Shown here one piece after another: positions 28,702-37,034 of a DNA stretch of 64,000 bases. The DNA is from Roseiarcus sp963709185. Its GTDB lineage: Bacteria; Pseudomonadota; Alphaproteobacteria; Rhizobiales; Beijerinckiaceae. The stretch is from the NCBI GenBank assembly GCA_963709185.1, contig CAVPVQ010000029.1:1-64000 (forward strand), read 5' to 3'. The first letter of the stretch is position 1; the number at the start of each line of letters is the position of its first letter. The notes under the pieces are model-generated. The model saw only the letters and a program-made list of their open reading frames with translations. It was not told the origin of the DNA and did no database searches. The translations under genes were made by a program, and so were the position numbers.

Positions 28702-29186
28702 TTTCTCGTTCCCATTTTGGCGGACGCACGTCCGCTCCGACCGCGACGCGGCCCCCCGGTTTTGAATCGTCCACTGTCTGAAACGCCCAAGCCGTTGAAG
28801 GCGTTGGAGACCTGACGCGCGGCTCTCCGCCAACCCCCGCGGATCGCCCCGCAACCACCAGACACCACAGCCCGCCAGCGCCAGGAACACTACGCTTTTA
28901 TGACGAAAACGTCAACAGTTTGTGCCAAACATTCCGGCGGACACAACATATTGTGGATCAAAAATGTATAACGTTAGGTAAACGGCCGGACCTCTTGACA
29001 GCATCGACCGAGTCGGGCGGCCGACGCAAGACACAATTTCGCCGCCATCGCGCCGCCGGTTGTTTGCCGCGCCGCACGGCCCATTGCGCGCTGGACAGGC
29101 CTCACGCGCCTCGTCATAGTCCGCCGCGAAAACGCGGAGTCGATCCGCCCCGTTCGCCTCCCCCGCGACCGGTCCGGAGTCAACGT
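28702..29186. other. 485-bp divergent intergenic region of nrdJ and the NDUFA12 gene
   Basis: Holds the NrdR-box pair listed separately and presumably both promoters. The part from 28905 to 28985 is A/T-richer than its surroundings. No gene or cobalamin riboswitch signature is seen. Confidence 0.6.
28910..28956. promoter_or_regulatory. Tandem NrdR-box-like operators upstream of nrdJ
   Basis: ACACAACATATTGTGG at 28941-28956 closely matches the NrdR box (acaCwAtATaTwGtgt). A second, weaker copy, CGTCAACAGTTTGTGC at 28910-28925, is exactly 31 bp away, the three-helical-turn spacing typical of NrdR pairs. They lie about 210 bp upstream of the nrdJ start. Confidence 0.7.
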
Positions 29187-29597
29187 ATGAAACTCTTTCT
29201 GTTGCGGTTCTTCACGTGGTGGAACGGCGCGACGCTCAACACGCTGTTCTACACAAGCCGGCGCGGCGAACTCGTCGGCCATGACGAATTCGGCAACCAA
29301 TATTACCAGACGCGCGGCGCCGCGATCGATCCGGCCCTCGGATTCGTGCGGCGCTGGGTGATCTACAACGGCGTGGCGGAAGCCTCGATGACGCCGCCGG
29401 GCTGGAACGGCTGGCTGCATCACACCGTCGACACGCCGCCGACCAAAGAGGATTATCGCCCCCGCGAATGGGAGCGCCCGCACGTCGGCAACCTCACCGG
29501 CACCCCCTTCGCCTACCGCCCCGCCGGCTCGACGATGAGCTCCGGCCGCCGCCAGCCGGCCGAGGGCGATTATGAGGCGTGGTCGCCGGAGGGCTGA
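29187..29597 (+). CDS. NADH:ubiquinone oxidoreductase subunit NDUFA12
   Basis: A 136-residue accessory subunit of complex I, of the 17.2-kDa (NDUFA12/B17.2) family retained in alphaproteobacteria and mitochondria. Motifs: FTWWNGATLNTLFYTSRRGELVG split by context, DEFGNQYYQTRG, RRWVIYNGVAEASMTPPGWNGWLHHT and the Pro-rich C terminus. ATG 29187 follows CCGGAGTCAACGT. It adjoins a DUF2155 gene, an association common in Hyphomicrobiales. Confidence 0.92.
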   Translation: MKLFLLRFFTWWNGATLNTLFYTSRRGELVGHDEFGNQYYQTRGAAIDPALGFVRRWVIYNGVAEASMTPPGWNGWLHHTVDTPPTKEDYRPREWERPHVGNLTGTPFAYRPAGSTMSSGRRQPAEGDYEAWSPEG

Positions 29598-29705
29598 GGG
29601 AGCCGCCGCGCTCGCCGGGCGGCGCCTTCATTTGGCCCCGCTTTGTCGCAAGACAAGCGCATGTTATGGGCGCGGGGTCTGGTGGCGGCGGGTCCGAATC
29701 GAACG

Positions 29706-30374
29706 ATGAACGCGAAAACGCGCGGCCGCGCCGCTTCAACCGCCCTCGGCGCCCTGCTCGTCGCGGCCCCGTTCGCCGCCGGCCCCGCCTCGGCCGACCG
29801 GATCAGCCACCCCACCGCCATTTTCGCCGGTCTCGACAAGATCACCGGCCGCATCATCGCGTTCGAAGCGGGGATCGACGAAACGGTGCAATTCGGTTCG
29901 CTGCTGGTCACGCCGCGCATCTGCTACACAAGGCCGCCGACCGAGGCGCCGCGGACCGACGGCTTCGTGGAAGTCGATGAGATCACCGAAAAGAAGACTT
30001 ACAATCGCATCTTCACCGGCTGGATGTTCGCCGCCAGCCCCGGCCTGCACGGCGTCGAGCATCCGGTCTACGACATCTGGCTGACCGACTGCAAAGGCGG
30101 AACCCAGATCCTGCCCTCGCCGCCCGAGCAAGTGGAGGCCCCCGACATCGGACCGCCCGACGTCGCCCCGGCGGTCGCGCCGACCGATCCCAAACTCGCA
30201 GCCCCGCCCAAGAAGCGCAAACCGCCGAAGCCGGCCGAGGCCAGCGCGCCGGGCCCGCTCGACCTCGACGCCGGGCCCTCGGCGGCGACGCCGCCCTCGC
30301 AGCGCGGAGGAATCATCCGGCGGTTCTTCCCGACCGATTCGCCGCCGGTTCCCCCCGGCAACGTCGGCCAATAG
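29706..30374 (+). CDS. Exported DUF2155 protein
   Basis: A 222-residue protein with a signal peptide (about residues 1-27, AGPASA|DR) and the DUF2155 core (TAIFAGLDKITGRIIAFE, VTPRICYTRPP, RIFTGWMFAASPGLHGVEHPVYDIWLTDC split). Two conserved cysteines likely pair in the periplasm. The C-terminal 80 residues are Pro-rich and poorly conserved (PKKRKPPKPAEASAPGP). ATG 29706 is preferred over the earlier in-frame ATG because it starts a proper signal peptide. Function unknown. Confidence 0.85.
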   Translation: MNAKTRGRAASTALGALLVAAPFAAGPASADRISHPTAIFAGLDKITGRIIAFEAGIDETVQFGSLLVTPRICYTRPPTEAPRTDGFVEVDEITEKKTYNRIFTGWMFAASPGLHGVEHPVYDIWLTDCKGGTQILPSPPEQVEAPDIGPPDVAPAVAPTDPKLAAPPKKRKPPKPAEASAPGPLDLDAGPSAATPPSQRGGIIRRFFPTDSPPVPPGNVGQ

Positions 30375-30400
30375 ACGCCGGGCGAACGCCGCACCCCGGC

Positions 30401-31234
30401 CTAACTCTGGCTCTGGCTTTGGCCCTGCCGGTGGGCGTGGCCGATCCTCAAGGACATGCTGAGCGTTTCGCTGCCGAAGCCGGCCCGCGCTCCGCGAACC
30501 GGCGCGGCGCTCTGATAGTCGAAGCCGACCGCCACACGCACGTAGCGCTCGTCGGCGCAGACGTCGTTGGCCGCGTCGAACGCCACCCAGCCGAGACCGG
30601 GCACGTAGGACTCCGCCCAGGCGTGGCCGGCGTCCGGCGAATCGGCGTCCGGGCGCACGAAATAGCCGCTGACGTAGCGCGCCGGCATCCCCAGCCAGCG
30701 CGAGCAGGCGATGAACACATGCGCGAAATCCCGGCCGACGCCGTTGCGCAGCGCGAAGGCCTCGGCCGCGGTGGTGGTCGCCGGCGTCGGCGCCGGAGCG
30801 AAGGTCATCGCCTCATAAATCGCCGCCATCAACGGATGCAGGCGATCGAGCGCCTCGCGCTTGCCCGTCGTCGCGGCCTCGGCGAATTCGCGCAACGCGC
30901 CATTGGCTTCGGCCAGAGGGGCGGCGCGCAGGTAGATCTCCGGCGGCAGCGGCTCGATCGAACCGCGCACCACGCCGACCGAGTCGAAGGTCTCGACCTC
31001 CCCCTCGGCGGTGACCCCGATGCGCTCCAGCGGGCCGGGATGGGAAAACGAATGGACGATGTTGCCGAGCGAATCCTCGCTCTGGCGCAACGCGCAGTCG
31101 ATGTCGGTGGCGATCCGCCACCGCGACACATATTGCGCCTCGAAGCTGCGCGGGGTGAGGCGCAGGACCTGGATGATCGAACGCGCGGCCGGCGCATAGG
31201 CGTAGGAGGCTTGTTGCGAAATCCTGATCCGCAT
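30401..31234 (-). CDS. Transglutaminase-like protein with Gly in place of the catalytic Cys
   Basis: A 277-residue bacterial transglutaminase-like protein (N-terminal beta domain SYAYAPAARSIIQVLRLTPR, then the TGase core). In the family the active site reads GVC(Q/R)DFAH; here it is GVGRDFAH, so residue 167 is Gly (codon GGC, 30734-30736). His204 (DAGHAWAE) and Asp220 (WVAFDAAND) of the triad are kept. It is the last gene of a three-gene operon with the alpha-E and ATP-grasp genes. A non-catalytic role or a sequencing substitution are both possible. ATG 31234 is used; an ATG nine bases upstream is also in frame. Confidence 0.88.
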   Translation of the reverse strand: MRIRISQQASYAYAPAARSIIQVLRLTPRSFEAQYVSRWRIATDIDCALRQSEDSLGNIVHSFSHPGPLERIGVTAEGEVETFDSVGVVRGSIEPLPPEIYLRAAPLAEANGALREFAEAATTGKREALDRLHPLMAAIYEAMTFAPAPTPATTTAAEAFALRNGVGRDFAHVFIACSRWLGMPARYVSGYFVRPDADSPDAGHAWAESYVPGLGWVAFDAANDVCADERYVRVAVGFDYQSAAPVRGARAGFGSETLSMSLRIGHAHRQGQSQSQS

Positions 31235-31330
31235 CGCGCGCACTCAGCTTTGTTCAGGTCGAACCACAAGGCATTGATTTATATGGATTTCGCGTCGGGC
31301 GGGAGGCCCGGCGCGCCGCGGCCCGCCAAG

Positions 31331-32290
31331 TCAGGTGAACAGGTATTGCTCCGAGATGGTCGCCGCAAGCCGGGCGTTGTCGTCCAGAAAGGCGGTGATG
31401 AATTCATGCAGGCCGCTCTGGAAGATTTCCGACATCGTCGCCCGCTCGAGACGCGACATCATCGCGCGCGCCTGGCGCTGCGAGGCGCCGCTGCGGCCGT
31501 CGTCGCGGGCCAGCAAGTCCAGCGCCCGGTCGATGCTTTCGTAGCATGAGATCAGCGAGCGCGGCATCGCCGACTTGAGGATCAGCAGGTCGGCGATCAG
31601 CCACGGCTTGACCCGGTCGCGATACACCCAGTGATACGAGGTGGTCGCCGACACCGCGCGCAGGATCGCCACCCATTGAAAATAGTCCAGCGAGCCGCCG
31701 ACCTCTTCGTCGGACGGCAGCAGCAGGTGATATTTCACGTCGAGCAGACGCGCCGTGTTGTCGGCGCGCTCGACGAAAATCCCGAGGCGGTTGAACCAGT
31801 AGGCGTCGTTGCGCAGCATGGTGCGGTAGCAGGCGCCGTCGAAATCGAGCGAGGCCTTCTTCACATAGTCGAGGAAGCGGACCAGCGACTCCCGATCGAA
31901 ATCCTTGGCCCCGCGGCGGCGCGATTCGAAGCGCTTGAGTTCGAGCCACGCGTCGTTGATCGCGGTCCAGGTTTCCGCGGTCAGGGCGGTGCGCACCGCC
32001 CGCCCGGTGGCGCGGGCGTTCTCCAGGCAATTGCAGATCGAGGACGGGTTCGAGCGGTCGAAGGTGAGGAATTCGACGGCGCCGGGCTCGTCGAGCGCCT
32101 CGTGGCTTTCGAGAAAGGCGTCGAGGGCGCCGACCGACGACAGCGCGCCCTCCCATTCGGCGGTGTCCTCGGGGCCTGATTTCGGCAGGATTTCAAGGCG
32201 CAAGGTGGCTTCGATGGTGCGCGCCGTGAAGTCGGCCCGCTCCATCGAGCGGGCCAGCCAGAACAGATTGTCGGCGGTGCGCGCCAGCAT
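31331..32290 (-). CDS. Alpha-E domain protein
   Basis: A 319-residue all-helical protein of the alpha-E (DUF403) family: MLARTADNLFWLARSMERAD at the N terminus, GALDAFLESHEAL, NDAYWFNRLGIFVERADNTARLLDVKYH split, and RLAATISEQYLF at the end. The family always travels with the circularly permuted ATP-grasp and transglutaminase-like genes that flank it here. It is predicted to take part in synthesis of a peptide product, but the chemistry is unproven. It follows the ATP-grasp gene within a few bases. Confidence 0.92.
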   Translation of the reverse strand: MLARTADNLFWLARSMERADFTARTIEATLRLEILPKSGPEDTAEWEGALSSVGALDAFLESHEALDEPGAVEFLTFDRSNPSSICNCLENARATGRAVRTALTAETWTAINDAWLELKRFESRRRGAKDFDRESLVRFLDYVKKASLDFDGACYRTMLRNDAYWFNRLGIFVERADNTARLLDVKYHLLLPSDEEVGGSLDYFQWVAILRAVSATTSYHWVYRDRVKPWLIADLLILKSAMPRSLISCYESIDRALDLLARDDGRSGASQRQARAMMSRLERATMSEIFQSGLHEFITAFLDDNARLAATISEQYLFT

Positions 32291-32293
32291 GAT

Positions 32294-33742
32294 TCAGCCG
32301 CCTCCGCCGCTTGCCGGTTCGTCGTCGACGACCCAGGTGTCCTTGGTGCCGCCGCCCTGGCTGGAATTGACCACCAGCGACCCTTCGGTCAGCGCCACGC
32401 GGGTCAGGCCGCCCGGCACGATCTTGACGCCGTTGGCGCCCGACAGCGCGAAGGGCCGCAGATCGACGTGGCGCGGCGAAACGCCGCTGTCGAACGAAGC
32501 GGGGCAGGTCGACAGCGCCAGCGTCGGCTGGGCGATGAAATTGGCCGGATCGGCCTTCAGCTTGGCGGCGAAAATTTCGCGTTGCGCGGCGCTGGCGTGC
32601 GGGCCGACCAGCATGCCGTAGCCGCCGGAGCCGTTGACCTCCTTGACCACCAGCGCGTCCAGGTTGTCGAGCACATGCGAGAGCGCCGCCGGTTCGCGGC
32701 AACGGAAGGTCGGCACATTCGCCAGCAGCGGCTCCTCGTCGAGATAAAACCGTATGATCTCCGGCACATAGCTATAGAGCGCCTTGTCGTCGGCGACGCC
32801 GGTGCCCACTGCATTGGCGATAGTCACATTGCCTGCCAAATAGGCGCCGGTGAGACCGGGCACGCCCAGCACCGACGCCGGATTGAACACCAGCGGATCG
32901 AGAAAGTCGTCGTCGACGCGCCGGTAGATGACATCGACCCGCTGCGGACCCCGGGTCGTGCGCATGTAGACGACTTCTTCGGAGACGAACAGGTCGCGTC
33001 CCTCGACCAGTTCGACGCCGAGCTTGTCGGCGAGGAAGGAATGTTCGTAATAGGCGGAATTGAACGGCCCCGGCGTCAGGAGCACGATGACCGCCTCCTC
33101 GTAGCCGACGCGCGGCGCCACCGAGCGCAGGCAGGACAGCAGCGCGTCGGGATAGTTGTCGACCGGCGCGACGCGGTGCTTGGCGAACAGGTCCGGCATT
33201 AACCGCATCGTCACTTCGCGATTTTCCAGCATGTAGGACACGCCGGAGGGCGTTCGGGCGTTGTCTTCAAGCACGTAGAATTCGTCGCCGTCGACCCGCA
33301 CGATGTCGATGCCGGCGATATGCACCCAGATGTCGTGGGGCGCCCGTCGGCCGATCATTTCAGGCCGGTAGTAGGGGTTGCGCAAAATGAGTTCGGGAGG
33401 AATCAGGCCCTCTTTGAGGATCGCGCGGGGACCGTAGACGTCGCGCAGGAACAGATTGAGCGCGTTGACGCGCTGGGTGATGCCCGCCTCCAGGCGCGTC
33501 CACTCGGCCCGCGAGATCAGGCGCGGAATGATGTCGAACGGGATGAGCCGCTCGGCCGCGTCCTTGTCGCCATAGACGCCGAAGGTGATGCCGATGCGGC
33601 GAAACATATATTCGGCCTGCGCCCGACGCGCCGCCAGCACGTCGGCCGGCGTCTCCTCCAGCCACCGCTCGATGCGGCGATAGAGCGGGCGCACCGCGTC
33701 CTTTTCGAGGCCCATTTCGTCGAAGAATCGCGGCGCCGGCAT
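32294..33742 (-). CDS. Circularly permuted ATP-grasp type 2 protein
   Basis: A 482-residue member of the circularly permuted ATP-grasp (DUF404/407) family, predicted peptide-bond-forming ligases. Landmarks are GITFGVYGDKDAAERLIPFD, ALNLFLRDVYGPRAILKEG, FYVLEDNARTPSGVSYMLENR split at SGVS, YYEHSFLADKLGVELVEGRDL and KEVNGSGGYGMLVGP. It heads the operon with alpha-E and transglutaminase-like genes, spaced by only a few bases. ATG 33742 (MPAPRFFDEMG) is chosen; an upstream in-frame ATG lacks support. Confidence 0.9.
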   Translation of the reverse strand: MPAPRFFDEMGLEKDAVRPLYRRIERWLEETPADVLAARRAQAEYMFRRIGITFGVYGDKDAAERLIPFDIIPRLISRAEWTRLEAGITQRVNALNLFLRDVYGPRAILKEGLIPPELILRNPYYRPEMIGRRAPHDIWVHIAGIDIVRVDGDEFYVLEDNARTPSGVSYMLENREVTMRLMPDLFAKHRVAPVDNYPDALLSCLRSVAPRVGYEEAVIVLLTPGPFNSAYYEHSFLADKLGVELVEGRDLFVSEEVVYMRTTRGPQRVDVIYRRVDDDFLDPLVFNPASVLGVPGLTGAYLAGNVTIANAVGTGVADDKALYSYVPEIIRFYLDEEPLLANVPTFRCREPAALSHVLDNLDALVVKEVNGSGGYGMLVGPHASAAQREIFAAKLKADPANFIAQPTLALSTCPASFDSGVSPRHVDLRPFALSGANGVKIVPGGLTRVALTEGSLVVNSSQGGGTKDTWVVDDEPASGGGG

Positions 33743-33829
33743 TGCGTGTTTCCCAAAGGCGGCCAGGGGCCGGTCGCAGACTAGCAAGAGCCATACCGTC
33801 GCCGCCGGGGGCGCTTGCCCGCCCGTCGA

Positions 33830-34485
33830 TCATCGCGCCAAATGGGCCAGCGCCTCCCTGCCGCACATCGGCCTGGCGATCGGCCAGGCGCCGAAATCGG
33901 CCTCCACGCTGAGCGCCCGCCCAAGCATCTGCAGATAGGCGCTCCGACTGACCTCGATGGCCCCGAGGCTCGCCAGATGCGGGGTGACGAACTGGGTGTC
34001 GAGCAGGCGGTAGCCGCCCAGACGCAGGCGCGCCACCAGATGGGCGAGCGCGACCTTCGAGGCGTCGCGCGCCCGATGGAACATGCTCTCCCCGAAGAAG
34101 GCGGCGCCCAGCGACACGCCGTAGAGACCCCCGCCAGCGCGCCGTCTTCGAAAACCTCGATCGAATGGGCGCGCCCGGCCTCGAACAACTCGCGATAGAG
34201 GCGGCGGATTTCCGCGTTGATCCAGGTCTTGTCGCGGTTCGCGCAGGCGACGACGACGTCATCGAAGCGTTCGTCGGCGCGGACCTCGAACCGGTCGGCG
34301 CGCAGGGTCCTGGCGAGGCTGCGCGAGATCACCAGGCCGTCGAGCGGAAACACGCCCCGCTCCTTGGGGTCGACCCAGAACAGGGTCGAGGACTCGCAGC
34401 TCTCGGCCATCGGAAACAGGCCGATCGAATAGGCCCGCAGCAGAATGTCGGCGGTGATCTCGAAGGATTCGGCGGGTCGCGACAT
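33830..34485 (-). CDS. aat: Leucyl/phenylalanyl-tRNA-protein transferase, frameshifted
   Basis: The enzyme transfers Leu or Phe from tRNA to N-terminal Lys/Arg of proteins for ClpAP degradation. The N-terminal part has the hallmark SIGLFPMAESCESSTLFWVD and VFPLDGLVISRSL. The C-terminal part, in another frame, has SLGAAFFGESMFHRARDASKVAL and GYRLLDTQFVTPHLASLGAIEVSR split at PHL. The break is a missing base in the C5 run at 34128-34132; restoring it gives the conserved GLYGVSLGAAFFGESMF junction. Confidence 0.88.
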
Positions 34486-34623
34486 CAGCCGATGTTGCGG
34501 CGCGCGTCGGGCCGGGTCAAGCAGGATCAGCCCGACTGTTCACCGCGGCCGACCACCAAACGGCGTCTTCCCCCGATCGGGCCAATCTGCGACCATGCCG
34601 CCTTCAACGACAGGGAGGGCGCG

Positions 34624-35904
34624 ATGAGCGACCAGGAGCCGGGATTTTCGACCTTATCGATTCACGCGGGCGCGCGGCCCGATCCGACGACCGGCGCCCG
34701 GGTGACGCCGATCTATCAGACGACCGCCTTCGTGTTCGATGACGTCGACCATGCCGCCTCGCTGTTCGCCCTGCAGGCCTTCGGCAACATCTACACCCGC
34801 ATCACCAACCCGACGACCGCGGTGCTGGAGGAGCGGGTGGCGGCGCTGGAGGGCGGCCCGGCGGCGCTGGCGGTCGCCTCGGGCCACGCGGCGCAGGCCG
34901 TGGTGTTCCACACCTTGCTGCAGTCAGGCGACGAATTCGTTGCTTCGACAAAGCTTTATGGCGGTTCCATCAACCAGTTCAACCATGCCTTCAAGAACTT
35001 CAACTGGCAGGTGAAATGGGCCAATCCCGACGAGCCGCAGTCCTTCGACGCCGCCATCACCGAACGGACGAAGGCGATTTTCGTCGAGTCGATCGCCAAT
35101 CCCGGCGGCGTCGTCACCGACCTCGCGGCGATCGCGGCGATCGCCAAGCGCGCCAACCTGCCGCTGATCGTCGACAACACTTTGGCCACCCCCTACCTCA
35201 TCCGCCCGATCGACTACGGCGCCGACATCGTCATCCATTCCGCGACCAAATATCTCGGCGGCCACGGCAATTCGATGGGCGGGGTGATCGTCGACGGCGG
35301 CTCGTTCGAATGGTCGGGCGACAAGCGCTATCCGATGCTTTCGGCGCCGCGGCCCGAATATAACGGCATGGTGCTCTCCGAGACCTTCGGCAATTTCGCC
35401 TTTGCGATCGCCTGCCGGGTGCTCGGCCTTCGCGATCTCGGACCGGCGATTTCGCCGTTCAATTCGTTCCTGATCCTGACCGGCATCGAGACGCTGAGCC
35501 TGCGCATGCAGCGCCATTGCGACAACACGCTGGCGGTTGCGCAGCACCTCGCCCAGCACGACAGGGTCGGATGGGTCTCCTATCCCGGCCTCGCCGGCGA
35601 CCGCTATCACGAGCTCGCCAGAAAATACTGCCCGAAGGGGGCCGGCGGCGTCTTCACTTTCGGGGTCAAGGGCGGCTACGACGCAGGCATTTCCCTGGTG
35701 CGCAACCTCAAGCTGTTTTCGCATCTGGCCAATATCGGCGACACCCGCTCGCTGGTCATTCACCCGGCCTCGACGACCCATCGCCAGATCAGCGACGCCC
35801 AGAAGGTCGCCGCAGGCGCCGGCCCCGACGTCGTGCGCCTGTCGATCGGCCTCGAAGACGTCGCCGATCTGATCGCCGATCTCGATGAGGCGCTGGCGGT
35901 GTAA
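34624..35904 (+). CDS. metY: O-acetylhomoserine aminocarboxypropyltransferase / sulfhydrylase
   Basis: A 426-residue PLP-dependent enzyme of the Cys/Met metabolism family, forming homocysteine from O-acetylhomoserine and sulfide. Motifs: TTAFVFDDVDHAASLFAL, YTRITNPTTAVLEERVAALEGG split at AVLE, VDNTLATPYL, and the PLP lysine in HSATKYLGGHG (about residue 210). A strong GGGAGGGCG site precedes the ATG. No SAM riboswitch can be recognised upstream. MetZ (succinyl ester) activity cannot be excluded from sequence alone. Confidence 0.92.
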   Translation: MSDQEPGFSTLSIHAGARPDPTTGARVTPIYQTTAFVFDDVDHAASLFALQAFGNIYTRITNPTTAVLEERVAALEGGPAALAVASGHAAQAVVFHTLLQSGDEFVASTKLYGGSINQFNHAFKNFNWQVKWANPDEPQSFDAAITERTKAIFVESIANPGGVVTDLAAIAAIAKRANLPLIVDNTLATPYLIRPIDYGADIVIHSATKYLGGHGNSMGGVIVDGGSFEWSGDKRYPMLSAPRPEYNGMVLSETFGNFAFAIACRVLGLRDLGPAISPFNSFLILTGIETLSLRMQRHCDNTLAVAQHLAQHDRVGWVSYPGLAGDRYHELARKYCPKGAGGVFTFGVKGGYDAGISLVRNLKLFSHLANIGDTRSLVIHPASTTHRQISDAQKVAAGAGPDVVRLSIGLEDVADLIADLDEALAV

Positions 35905-35937
35905 CGCGGCAATTCCGGGGCCTCGCCGCGGATCCGG

Positions 35938-35959
35938 GGCAATTGTGTTTACAATTGCC
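35938..35959. promoter_or_regulatory. Operator-like palindrome upstream of brnTA
   Basis: A perfect inverted repeat GGCAATTGT - 4 bases - ACAATTGCC ends 35 bases before the brnT start. It is well placed for autorepression by the BrnA/BrnT complex. Confidence 0.65.
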
Positions 35960-35994
35960 TATACATGCCCTATCTCTGATCGGGATCGGAAAGC

Positions 35995-36294
35995 ATGGAA
36001 TTTTCCGGCTTTGATTGGGATGAAGCCAATCGGCGCAAATGCCAGAAGCACGGGGTTTCGATCGCCGAGATCGAGAGCTTGTTTGGCGGGAGCGTCGTCA
36101 TCCTTCCCGACGCCGATCACTCCCAAACGGAACGACGGTTCCGCGCGATCGGCAGAACATCGGTAGGTCGGGTGGTATTTGTCGTCTTCACGGAGCGATG
36201 GCACGGCCGGGACATGAATATTCGTCCGATCAGCGCCCGCTATATGCATCGCAGAGAGGCGAGCAACTATGAAAAAGCCTATCCCGAGCTTTAA
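35995..36294 (+). CDS. brnT: BrnT family toxin
   Basis: A 99-residue RelE-fold ribonuclease toxin of the BrnT (DUF497) family: FDWDEANRRKCQKHGVSIAE at the N terminus, RFRAIGRTSVGRVVFVVFTER and the conserved IRPISARYMHRREASNYE. BrnT cleaves RNA and halts translation until bound by BrnA. The antitoxin gene begins inside its 3' end. Confidence 0.92.
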   Translation: MEFSGFDWDEANRRKCQKHGVSIAEIESLFGGSVVILPDADHSQTERRFRAIGRTSVGRVVFVVFTERWHGRDMNIRPISARYMHRREASNYEKAYPEL

Positions 36295-36523
36295 GACCGA
36301 CGAGGAAGCCGAGCATTTCGTCGACACCGCGGACCTAAGCGAATACGATCTGTCGGGCGGCCGGATTATGCGCTTCGAACTGAAGCCCAAGGACAAATCG
36401 ATCAACCTGCGCTTGCCCGAACAGCTTCTCGAGGCGGTCCGCAGCCGCGCCACCCGCGCGGGCATTCCCTACCAGCGCTTCATCCGCATGGCCCTCGAAC
36501 GCGCCTTGCAAGACCACAAGTAG
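36269..36523 (+). CDS. brnA: BrnA family antitoxin
   Basis: An 84-residue protein with the BrnA layout: an N-terminal toxin-binding part (IPSFKTDEEAEHFVDTADLSEYDLSG) and a C-terminal ribbon-helix-helix DNA-binding part (KDKSINLRLPEQLLEAVRSRA, then GIPYQRFIRMALERAL). It overlaps brnT by 26 bases, so translation is coupled. It likely represses through the palindrome at 35938-35959. Confidence 0.92.
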   Translation: MKKPIPSFKTDEEAEHFVDTADLSEYDLSGGRIMRFELKPKDKSINLRLPEQLLEAVRSRATRAGIPYQRFIRMALERALQDHK

Positions 36524-36526
36524 CGC

Positions 36527-36976
36527 TCATTCCGGCCAGAATTCGTCGTCCATCAACTGATCGAACGACCAGGGACAGCCCGCCGGGAAAGTCTCGGCGT
36601 CGAGGCCGGTTTCCCGTTGTGCGCCGATCACAGCGAGCCGATAAGCATCGGCGATCGCAGTCGCCTGCTGGGCTTTCAGACTCGGATTGTCGGCAAGGTG
36701 GCTCGCGACCTGGAGTCGTTGCTCCTGGACGCTAAGTCGCCAACTCCTGCTTCGGAACTCCGGCTGGAATCGCCATTTGAGAAGATGCAGCAGCAGCACC
36801 GTGAGGCGACTGACGAGTTCGCGCTTCTCGGTCCTGCCCATGCTCTCGATTTCCTCGGCGATATGTTCGAGCTCCGCCTGCGCGAGCTTGCCGGCGCGCA
36901 AGAGGGCGGCCTGTTCGTTCGCCCAGGCGTAAAAGTCACGATCATAATTGCTGTCAGGCGCGGCCAGCTTCGTCAT
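36527..36976 (-). CDS. DUF29 family protein
   Basis: A 149-residue protein of the DUF29 family: YDRDFYAWANEQAALLRAGKL, IAEEIESMGRTEKRELVSRL, LLHLLKWRFQPEFRSRSW and the C-terminal AYRLAVIGAQRETGLD, FPAGCPWSFDQLMD. The function is unknown; the family is frequent in cyanobacteria and Hyphomicrobiales. It is convergent with the brnTA module. Confidence 0.9.
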   Translation of the reverse strand: MTKLAAPDSNYDRDFYAWANEQAALLRAGKLAQAELEHIAEEIESMGRTEKRELVSRLTVLLLHLLKWRFQPEFRSRSWRLSVQEQRLQVASHLADNPSLKAQQATAIADAYRLAVIGAQRETGLDAETFPAGCPWSFDQLMDDEFWPE

Positions 36977-37034
36977 GGCGACATTCTATTCAATCCGCCG
37001 CCTATTGAGAAGGATAGACCCCGACAGCGCCGAG

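Noticed and set aside
28702..28909. Cobalamin riboswitch before nrdJ
   Set aside because: No B12-box-like conserved core seen; NrdR boxes explain the regulation better.
34486..34623. SAM riboswitch before metY
   Set aside because: No SAM-II or SAM-V core is recognisable in the 138-base leader.
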